A stretch of 64,000 nt of DNA, taken from assembly GCA_019787685.1 (NCBI GenBank), contig JAHNUO010000028.1, positions 248,001 through 312,000 of the forward strand, written 5' to 3'. The position numbers were made by a program, and so were the translations under genes. This document shows, in pieces, positions 54,955 through 64,000 of this stretch (its first letter is position 1; the number at the start of each line of letters is the position of its first letter). A model generated the notes under the pieces. That model did no database searches and was not told the origin of the DNA. It saw only the letters and a list, made by a program, of their open reading frames with translations. The DNA is from Chiua virens. Taxonomy: Eukaryota; Basidiomycota; Agaricomycetes; Boletales; Boletaceae.

Positions 54955-57900
54955 TTACCCAGAGATCGCCACATTGTTCGCCATGCCCAGCCATCCCCCT
55001 CCCAAACCACTCGCCACGGCTCTGAAGTCATATTCCTTCACCTCAGCAAGCAACAGATCGTGCTGGTCCGCCAGTCGTTCATTGTTCCGTCTGATCTCAT
55101 CGTGTTGACGCGCAGTCTTGTTCTCAAACAGACATCTAACATATCGGTCTTATCAAAGCAACGCCATTCTCGAAAAAAAGAATGAAATGTCACCTTTCAT
55201 GGTAGCTATGAAAGGTGTATGCTGGGAAGGTTGAGCTGGCCATTGCATTGCGAGCACCGCGTGGTATGGAATACCCTCGGATGTTCCGTATCCTCGAGAT
55301 CCTCGACCTGCTTCAGTTTCGCTCTGTTCTTGGAGCGGTAGGATGCAATGAATTGTTGGTCCTATGAGGTCACGTCATGTTGTGGTACAACGAATCAAAT
55401 CAAAAGAAATACGACGTGCGGTCGCCATCTCCCCCAGGCCTTCCTTTATCTGTCCCATTAACCAACATTTGACGGGCCCGACACTCGTCACTTCGTTTCG
55501 GCTGAGAACTTGTACAACGGGAACTTGAAGAGAGGACATTATCTTCTCGCTTCCGATATGTTCCAAAGAGATTCGAGATCCGTCTGGGCATATACGAAGT
55601 CATCTTGTGGTTCTGGATAGAAGACCACGACACTGGGGGCACGTCTCAAACGGCGAGTTTCACAGAAACCTCCCCTTCGGCATTACGCAAATACGGTCTA
55701 GATAATCTCGCACGTCTTCCGGTTCCTCACTTCGGCGCCTGCACTTCTCACAGCACATCATCTTCTCTCATAAGTAGAATCAATCTAGACGTATACTAGT
55801 GAGTCGAGCAGAGGACCAACGCATACGTGAGATTGCATGGGAGATGGGTCGAATGGAGCAGTCGGAGTGCTTTGTGGTGTTTGCACGGGGTATGTTGGTC
55901 GCCAGATAGAGCTCCAGTAGCGTGCTCCACACTGCGACTTGATCCTGTTCCTCCGCCTCTTCATCCTCGCCCGCAGCGACAGCACCAACGTCCGACTCCA
56001 ACCGTTCATCTAGTGCCTGACCCCACCATCGCAGTGCCACCGTCTCCATAAAACATTCAGGATGATCCATGAAATGGGCAAAGGAGAGCGTTGGAGATGA
56101 CTGTCCGGGCGGTGTCTGCGTCCCCAGGCCGCTCGCAGGCCATGCATGGGTAGTAAGAGACTGCTTACCAGGCCCACTAGCCAATGCAGTGGTCAAGTCT
56201 TTTCTCCTTCTTTGTCGTCTGCTTTCTTCGCAGTCCTGTCACTACCAGTCATTGTAGTAGGTACCGCTGGCACTCGTGAGAGAGACAATAATTTAAGATA
56301 CGAGGGCGGCGCGGACGATCTTTGTACTGGCACCGGAAGACTCTCCAAAGCTGGCAAAAGCCCTGAAATGGTGCATAGGTCGATAAGTAATTTGCGTAGT
56401 TTCATTCGGAAGATTATCCAAAAGAGTACAGCAGTAACCAGTAAGGTTCGATTCCGCCTGGCGGGTTTGAGACGCATCGGCAGAACCCAACAGTAGTCAG
56501 TGGTCCTCTGACAAACGTATGGAAGAGAAACTCACCGCCGCTCCACCGACTTCTCTCAGATAACCAACAGCTTCCCTGTGTCCATTCTCTATCTTTCCCT
56601 GCCTTGGGATCATCGCTTCCCGTACCAATGTCTTCCACGACGACCCACAGATAGTCTTCGTGTCTTCCCTATCTCCTTGCAAGGTATGCAGCTTGCTCAA
56701 AGAAACCTGCCTATCGACAAACACAAATTGCAGTGTCAAGATCGAACGGTGGTTCTTGGCTCGTTCCTTCTCCTGGCACTGCCTTGCTATCGAATGTGGC
56801 GGTGCCGATAACTCTTCCCTCGCTGCAAACGAAAGCGTCTACAGAAGCAGTGTCGTATGTTCTGCATTCGCTAGCCCATGTGTATGTAATTCTTGCAGGT
56901 ATAGCGTGAGTAGAGGGGTAAGGTTAGCTGTGAGAAACTATGCGTAGGTGAGTATATGCCAGAGTAACAGTGGCAAGGGTCTGCAATATGATGGACATAC
57001 CTTTTGAACGACGTAACTTCCTCGGACACCACTGATTGTTTGTAGATACTTCTTCATCGCACCCTCGTAGTCGCCCAAGTTTTCGTAGAGATAGTCGCCA
57101 TGGTGCCGATGTACATCCGTGGTGTCTAGGTTCTGCGTATATGCAAAAGATAGCGCGAGAGAATAAAGGTACTTCTCGTACAACAGCGCCAACTTCGTAC
57201 CGGTCAGCTTCTCACTTAAACGAGTGACCTATGCGACAATGTCAGTCTAGTCACACACGCAATCAGTATCCACACACTGCTCCATCGTTCCCCAATACAT
57301 GAACAGAACCCCCCATGCGGACACGATGCCCTGGACTCCACGCTCGAATACTCCGGAGTAAACGTAGTAAGCGAGCATCTTGTTCTCCATATTAATGAGT
57401 ACCACCGAGTCAGAGGTCCTGTTCGCAGAATTCGGAGATAACACGTTCGACAGCGACAATGCATCGGTGGTGGTGATCTTACGTTGGTGTGGCCCAGAAG
57501 TCCTCGCTGGGGGAAGTGTCGCCAGAGGAACTGCCGACCACTGGCAGGGCGAACCACAACCGCGTAATTCAGACGGATGTACAAAGAAGATTTACGTCCT
57601 GTGTGACTTGATAATTAGGTGATCCCCGAGCTCCCTTGGACAGACCGTGTACTGACCTTCGTAGCTAACGACGCCCCACCGCGACCCACGCCGGCAACTG
57701 CTTCATCCTAGCCCAAACCGACCCAGCATGCTTTTTGGGCGGTGATGGATTCCAAAAAAAAACAATCACAACGTAGACCTGCCCCAATCTCATCGACGAG
57801 GATAGATCCAGGGCTAGAAGGTTTCGGAAGAGGCGGATAAACGTAAGTAGACGACGTGGTGACGATGACGAGCGAAAGCGTGGTCGGGTTATTTGCTGGC

Positions 57901-58740
57901 GCTGGAGAGCCAATGTTCGAAAGGTCTGCCACGGTCGGTGAGGACAAGGATCCATAGGAACAGACGAAGGTGCTGTGATGAAAGCTAGAAATGTCACCGG
58001 CTCAGTCGCAATTTCGTGAATAACTAGAAGTTTCGGGATGGAAGCGGATGACGCTGATGATAACGATTGATCCAAACAGCGATATAGAAGAACGGAGCCG
58101 TCTGCAAGACTGATGGAAAGGGAGGAAAGGTTGGCGGTCAATGCCAGAGTGGTCACCCAAACCGAAGTGGTGAGTTATCGTAAGGCGTGCAACCAGAAAT
58201 AATGTACGGGATGTAGTTTCCAGTTGGCTGGACTTTGGCGATGTGGAGGAGGAATGGTCCATCGGTCCCCTTGTCTGTCTTGCCATGTCTTCAGAATAGA
58301 CGAGTGCCTGTTATCTTCGTCCTAACGAGTCCGCAAGTCAGATCAGGAATAGGCTTCAGGATAGACACTAAGGCCTGAGGAATGGACGCGCACACCAATA
58401 GACACCAGGATACCCTTCTCCACCATGTGACTCTTCCGCCCACATGCACGACCCAGCTTGCAACGGAAACGAAAGCCTAGTTACAGTAAGTATATTGACA
58501 CTTGTGTGGATGTCTGCAACAAGCAGGCCATGTGCACGAACGAGCAGAGGCAGCATACCGTGAAAGAGACCATCGCAGATATTTCTGGGGCATTCTAGTG
58601 TTCAAAATTCAACAGGAGATGAGGACAAGTCAAAGGTTGAGCACCTTGAACAGTTCAGGCGGGCTCGCTGGGTCGTGGACATCCTTGACGGGCTCGACAT
58701 CGCAGAAGGTGAACTGACGGAACTTAGAAACAGTGTCAAA
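54955..58740 (-). pseudogene. VPS11: VPS11 (HOPS/CORVET subunit) relic
   Basis: Minus-strand pieces lie in VPS11 order: FRQFTFCDVEPVKDVHDPAS, GLLVADIHTSVNIL, VTTLALTANLSSLSISLADG, ILVDEIGAGL, ENKMLAYYVYSGVFERGVQG, GDYEGAMKKYLQTISGVRGS, LLIDLCTISG, LETVALRWWGQALDE, STLLELYLAT, VQVLSRNEVTSVG, VFHTTRCSQCNGQLNLPSI and EIRRNNERLADQHDLLLAEV. VPS11 scaffolds vacuole tethering complexes. Damage: a 1-nt frameshift at about 56400 (NLPNETTQ against LLIDLCT), a frameshift after HVGGRVT (about 58420), missing alpha-solenoid stretches, and a RING domain that lost the segment with its last Cys pair (about 55130). Not expected to work. Confidence 0.85.
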
Positions 58741-59231
58741 CCTGCGTCAAGTAAGATAAATAAGGGCAGCACCACCATGCGATTACCATTTTGAGGTGTT
58801 TACTTTCGGAGTCTCGGTTGATTTCCTTTCGTAAATCAGGATAATATTTACTAATTAATCTATGGTCATTTATACACATCATCGCCACTCACTATTTAAC
58901 CGAGAGGTTCCCACGCATATTGTTCTCCTTTTCACCATCTTCCCTTTCGATACGGTCGTTCAGCGTTGTACTTGAACACTTGAACCTTGTACTATAGATA
59001 ATGTAGTAGTGAGTTTTCGTGAGTAAATCGTTGGGCCTCCCGAGCTCGCTGTCGCCCCACGCTCCTTTAGCCGAGGGGCCACAGTGTCCACCTATGTGGA
59101 CCAAATTGGCAATCACTACAAAAGGCGAGCCGCGACCTTTACAACTTTCTTTCCTTCCAGTCACCAATGTAGGTACGGTTTACGGTAGCAGTGTAGTTCG
59201 TTTACAACTGAGTCTTATGTATATAGCTATC
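58741..59231. other. Intergenic region between VPS11 relic and Spt5-like gene
   Basis: AT-rich part at 58800-58900, then CpG-richer. It should contain the promoter of the plus-strand Spt5-like gene. No coding pattern recognised. Confidence 0.5.
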
Positions 59232-62200
59232 ATGGAAGGCCCGTCGAATGCTCGTGCAACCACTAGTATGTATCCGCAGCAGATCTATGGGTTCGTGCTG
59301 AATAATCTCCCAAGGTCGTAGCTTGTTAGATGACCCAGATGCCTGGGCCGTTGTGCTGGAATGGGCGTCCGAGTCCATCAATTTCCCCACATTCGATCAC
59401 AAAATGCAAAGTTTCGGGGACCGATACCTTTCCTCGGACTGGAGCTCAATTTACGATCGTGTTTTCGACCTCTCTGAAGACGGTGACATTGCTGCAGCTG
59501 TTGCCTATGTAGAAGACCAAATAAAATCTCGAGGACTCGTCAAGGAGAAGGGTAAGCGCAAGGCCGAAAGCAGCGAGCACCGCCATCGACACAAGAAACG
59601 GCGAAGAACGGTACGCTACTTATTCCTACTTATTTTCTATGACTTACAGAAATGTCGTGTAGGTCAATTCTTTCGTGGACGTAGAAGCGCGAGTGGACGA
59701 TGAGGATGAAGAGGAGAGTTCAGATGAAGGAAGGGAAGAGGATGGTGAGCCCACCCATTTGTCGTGCAGCATCCTCGGAATGCTTGACGCTTCACGTAGA
59801 TGATTTCATCGTCTCAGAGGACACTGACCCTACGTCGCGCCGTAATGTCACCTCACAATTGCGTGTTTACCCAGTCTCAGAGTGTGCTGGGCCGTCCACC
59901 TATCTCTCAGCCGTCGACCGCATCGCGGACCGTTTTCTGCCCTCCGCTTTCGACGATCTCGACGATGATGAATATAATCGTCAACTCGATCATTACTCCG
60001 GTCGCGATGATCCCGGAGAAAAAGAAGAGGGGGAGTCGGATGTGCGCCAAGTTTTGGAGCCCACCAAAATTTGGAATTGCATTCGCGACTGGGTCATCGG
60101 GACTCAGGACTACTACATACTGGTGGAATTAATCGACTATCAGTACAACTTCGACCCCAAGATCCAGTATTGGGAGGACTTTCTGTCCAAACTCGCATTC
60201 TTGGAGGACCTCGACGAGCGAAATGAATATTTCAGATCTATATCCCTCGAAGACCACCTTCGTCGACTCGTCGATTATCGGCCCCTCTCAGCGGCAAGAG
60301 ACACTCCCCCAGCGATTCAACTTCCACCTACTACCCCACGAGTTGAAGAAACCACTCCACGAGCAGAACCACCGGCAAGAGACGCTGTATGGGCTGTCAA
60401 GGTTGTCCCGCGTAAGTTTGCCCTCAATCATCTGAGAGGAAGGTTCAATTCGTTGTAAGGCTCATCAGCAGCGTACGTTGCGAACGCTTGGAAGGATGTA
60501 GGATTGGACGCCAAGGTCGACAAATATCTTCCAGGACGTGTGACAGTGTGCGCCGCTTATCCGAACGCGTTTCTTCATGCGGTGCCGCCATCGCATCGTT
60601 ACTGCATTCGGGGCTGGTCGCTAATTCCAGTCGAGGATCGGATCCCCGCGTATCTATTTGGATGGCCGACACCGTCATTACCAGCGTGGTATACTGTCGC
60701 AAAGCGTGGGATATACAAGGGGGATATCGCATATGCCTTGGACTTCAACAGCGACACTATGGAACTGCATATCCTCCTAGCCCCGCGGAGGCTGAAGTTG
60801 AAGAAATGCCACACACAGGAAGGGGGTTTCGGATGCACACAGGCTCGCCATCTTTTTTCTCCCGAGGAACATCGCGGTCAACCACAACTACCACGTTATG
60901 GTTTACCGTGTTATCAATACAAGGAACAAATATTCCTTGCTGGTCTTTTGTTAATGCGGGTGAATATCAGTCAGATCACTCACCTCCCGGCCCCTTCGCC
61001 CCATCAAATCGGACTTCACGTCGCTTCGATGGTGAATCCTTCATTCATGAAAAAGACGTATGGGAAGTACAACCAAAACTTTTGGAAGCCTGGCGACCGG
61101 GTCATAATCTCCGATTCTACGCACCTCCGAAAGCATGGCGACATACTCACCATCGACCGGGAGAATGACTCGGCTGCAGTTGTCCTATCTGACGGACCAG
61201 TGCATCCCATACCCCTTTCTTCACTGTCTCGGTTGTACCGCATTGGAGATAAAGTACGGGTCATCGAAGACCCCTTCAGTGATCATCAGAACACCTGTCA
61301 TGAGCTCATCGGACGATGTGGTTTCATCTCACGCATCGACTGCGAGACAGGTGAGACTACCGTCACCGAAGGCCATGCCGAGGTAATTAAACTATTTGTA
61401 GCAAGAGACGCTTGCTAATAATCACTTCTTATAGTTTCAAATCTCTCAACATCTCCTGGAATCTCATTCCCCGGATCAACAGGTCTGGGCCCCAGTAGGG
61501 GTCCTTAACCCCTCCATCACCGAAGATCCTGCCGAGCAGGTTGAAGTTGGAGACGTGGTAGAGGTCAGACGTGGACTTCACACCGGTAAAACCGGATTCG
61601 TGTTCTCCGTGGAGCGTCCTGGCGGCACACTGTCTTTTGTCTCGTCGGATAACGTGGTCTACAAAGTCCCGACAAATGCCGTGTCGTTCACACACGAATA
61701 CCGTGTTCTCCAATTCAGTCCCGAACGTGGCTATAACGTCAGACAAGGTGATACTGTCACGGTACTCAGAGGGGGCTACAAAGGTGTGTATGGTACTGTC
61801 ACCAAGGTTTGTTTAGAGAGCAAAGTTCTGGAGATCACTCCACTAGGAAGCCCAAGAAGGGTGAGTCATGCACGTCATAGTTGTCACCACTGCCTAATCG
61901 CAATCCGTTAGCCTGCTCTCAAACAGCCTATCACCCACTGCGCGCATACTTTCCCCGTCCAAGATCGTGATGAAAATCAGCGTCACCTGGGGAAGGAGGT
62001 GTTGATCGTCCATGGCGAGTTTCGCGGGTGGCGAGGGACACTGGCGAATTTAATGGGAGATAAGTGCATCGTAGCGCGAGGATCATCCTCCTGGAACACT
62101 TACTCCACGGACAACATCGTCGTCCGGTGAGTTTGTGACAATATACTTCCGTTGTCTGTCTCTGAACGGCTTCAGTGGTTCTCCGACGAGGCTTTCGGGG

Positions 62201-62895
62201 AGGGCTTTGACGCCGCAAGAAATTCTCATGACTGCCGCCGCATTTGCTCGTGCTGAAATTCCAAACGTGTGCGGCAGGCAACGGACACCACCGCCCACCG
62301 ACCTCGACACACCAAACGCAGAACACGAGGGAGAAACTGCTCAGACCGCTGCATCCAATCCCTGGGTGATTGACGAGAATGATCGCGAAGTTCTCGAAAC
62401 CCCTGTGCTCAACGGTAATCGTCACTCCTGGCCTATTAATCAATCGTCTGATGTTCATCAGTACATAAATTCTTGCTGCACCCCAATGTCATCAAGTCCC
62501 TTGAAAATATGCATGGATTCTTTCAGATCACCGGTGGGCGAGGCACTTACATGGGACGGGTTGCCAAAACCCAGGTACCTAGTCCCTTTCAAACCGAGGA
62601 GGGGCCCGTCCCCAGGGGTCACATCGCAGTCCTCTTCACCGCTCGCACCAAAGGTGCACGTCTTCTGAAGGAAATAATATCCGAGACGGTGCTTCAGGCA
62701 TACCACCCTGTGAAGAAGGGTTCCTTTTGCATGGTTATCGAAGGGAACGCAGGTGGAGAGCCCGTAGGGTCTATTTTGTCTGTTACACGGGTATTTAAAG
62801 GTGTTAAAGTTGCTGTTCAACGACCGGATGGGACTCGAGCTGCAGAGGAATTTTTACCTATGTGTAGGATAATTGCAGTCGAGCCCCGCTCTTAA
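59232..62895 (+). CDS. Spt5-like NGN/KOW transcription elongation protein
   Basis: Nine exons join in frame (59232-59265, 59330-59610, 59663-59744, 59800-60411, 60472-61382, 61435-61860, 61912-62126, 62176-62414, 62462-62895), giving 1077 aa. Introns are 47-64 bp, GT-AG. Layout: basic KKRRRT about 100; VNSFVDVEARVDDEDEEESS, the acidic Spt5 N-terminal signature, from 106; NGN-like AVWAVKVVP and YLPGRVTVCAAYPNAFLHAV at 328-380; KOW-like motifs near 541 (WKPGDRVIISDST), 679 (GDVVEVRRGLHTGKTGFV), 743 (RQGDTVTVLRGGYKGVYG), 810 (KEVLIVHGEFRGWRGTL) and 1020 (GSFCMVIEGNAGGEPVG). It is probably one of the expanded Agaricomycete Spt5 paralogues rather than canonical SPT5, since it lacks the C-terminal heptad repeats; Spt5 clamps RNA polymerase II. 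Nuclear location is inferred. No damage is seen. Confidence 0.88.
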
Positions 62896-63700
62896 TGTAT
62901 TCACCCGATGCATTTGGCAGCTTGCATGAGGCATTTTTGGCGAGTTGAATTGTAGACTTGTTGAGCGCGCACGAAACCATGCTCGAAGATTGAAACAAGA
63001 CTACCGTCATCCTAGATGCTGGTGAGGTTAGTTTGTATTAGAGTCACGATGCGTGAGACTGCACACGTTTTGTCGTGCCATGCAGGATTCAGACACAAAG
63101 CGTCTCGCAAGAGGCAACCTTTGGACTGAGACTGGAGGGTAAGTTGGCACCAGATTGTCGGACCAGGGTTGATACGGCTACCGAACCGAGATTGCATAGA
63201 TAGTCCACTGCTGTTTCTGAGTCACAGGACTGGTTTCAAGCTTCAAGTTCAGAAATAGAAACCACCCAGGCTCCTACCCACCACTGCGGGAGAGGTCGAG
63301 GCGTGATTGGATCTTCTTTAAGGGCTCAGCATCGTGAATGAATATGAAGATGTTGCACATCGTGTTTGCTAACTTGAAGCGAACGATGATCATCACAGTC
63401 TTACTGGTTCATGATCACCTGTGTAAACCATGTAAGTCATCACTGGCACCATGAAGATAAAGAAAGGGAATCAGGCCAACCTTGTCTGCAACTGATATCA
63501 CGGACCACACCAGTGGCGCATATGATCCTCTCCCACGTGTCTACCCCGAGTTTCTGGAGTGCATCCGCACTGTCTGCATCACTCTGTTCCCAGAACTGTG
63601 TGAGGCTGCAGACGATGCAGAGGAGGTGTTGGTGAAAGAAGAAAGGGTGGGTACAGAAGTGGTGGGTGGATCCTGCCAGCGATCAATGAGTGTTGCAGCA
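62896..63700. other. Unassigned sequence after Spt5-like gene
   Basis: The polyadenylation region of the Spt5-like gene should be at its start. A plus-strand frame at 63482-63706 (SGAYDPLPRVYPEFLECIRT, ELCEAADDAEEVLVKEERVG) looks coding-like but has no recognised family or start context. Confidence 0.35.
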
Positions 63701-63871
63701 CAATAGGCACAAGAGGAACTTAGTTAGATGAGATGGTAGTTGAGAGGCAGGAATCTATTAGGAGTCTCCTATCAACAGATGACGTGTAGCTACAGTTGGC
63801 ATCAGGCCAAGTGAGGCTTGCTATTGTTTGGCATAATCAAAGGACTTTAAGTCCAACACTCCCCCTCAAGC
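63701..63871 (-). repeat. 3' LTR of a copia element, approximate
   Basis: On the minus strand TGTTGGACTTAAAGTCC begins at 63871, immediately after the polypurine tract. The far end, about 63690-63710, is not fixed and no target duplication was identified. Confidence 0.55.
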
Positions 63872-64000
63872 TGCACAGAGGCCAAGAGCTTTGGAGTGCT
63901 GTAAATGTTTTCATCAGTGGAACAGCCTTCACACTATTGAAAGTCTGGGCTTGCCACATGAGCAAATCAATGTCTAGGCTCACAAAAACTATCACAATTG
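63872..64000 (-). mobile_element. 3' end of a minus-strand copia element
   Basis: On the minus strand GCTTGAGGGGGAGTG directly precedes the TGTTGG LTR start, the classical copia polypurine tract and junction. The body lies beyond the window edge. Confidence 0.7.

Noticed and set aside
59019..59321. 100-codon frame before the Spt5-like gene
   Set aside because: It runs through the first intron; splicing at 59265/59330 gives an in-frame, family-like N-terminus.
1..64000. CRISPR arrays, rRNA and tRNA genes, bacterial operons
   Set aside because: No evenly spaced short repeats, no rRNA-like sequence and no tRNA cloverleaf with conserved boxes were noticed; introns and element types are fungal.

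Overview
The window looks like chromosomal DNA from a basidiomycete, most likely an Agaricomycete. The recognisable genes have 46-64 bp GT-AG introns, often with CTAAC-like branch points. There is a FunK1 fungal-type kinase and an expanded-family Spt5-like KOW protein, and the repeats are Ty3/gypsy chromoviruses, Ty1/copia, hAT and Tc1 elements typical of such genomes. No bacterial, organellar or viral genes were seen. All calls rest on reading the sequence; nothing was searched against a database.

Region 1-34.2 kb is an AT-rich, CpG-poor transposon graveyard. A decayed gypsy chromovirus (A, about 3.6-10.9 kb) carries two solo LTRs of other insertions. Next come hAT MITEs and a copia gag-pro relic (13.2-15.5 kb). 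A copia element (C, 15500-32850, TSD TGACC) then contains a second gypsy element (B, 17463-29746). B in turn holds an hAT element (18310-22428) that was itself hit by a younger LTR (19519-20182), and B's 5' LTR was hit by a Tc1 element (27981-29555). A 330-bp block of B's pol is inverted in place.

Region 32.85-41.2 kb has an hAT fragment and an unrecognised repeated-family protein. These are split by a younger LTR retroelement (E, 34584-40250, two 705-bp LTRs, flanking ACGG). E has a gag pseudogene, no recognisable reverse transcriptase or integrase, and a four-exon antisense gene with a Zn2Cys6-spaced cysteine cluster. Its LTRs differ almost only at CpG sites.

Region 42.4-64 kb is GC- and CpG-rich and gene-like. 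It holds a relic amino-acid permease tail, a relic UTP7 (ribosome biogenesis), an apparently intact FunK1 kinase, a stretch of unassigned and minisatellite-like sequence, a relic VPS11 (HOPS/CORVET), and an apparently intact Spt5-like gene. The end of the window enters another copia element on the minus strand. Functionally, only the FunK1 and Spt5-like genes look capable of making full proteins; the rest is a layered record of insertion and decay.
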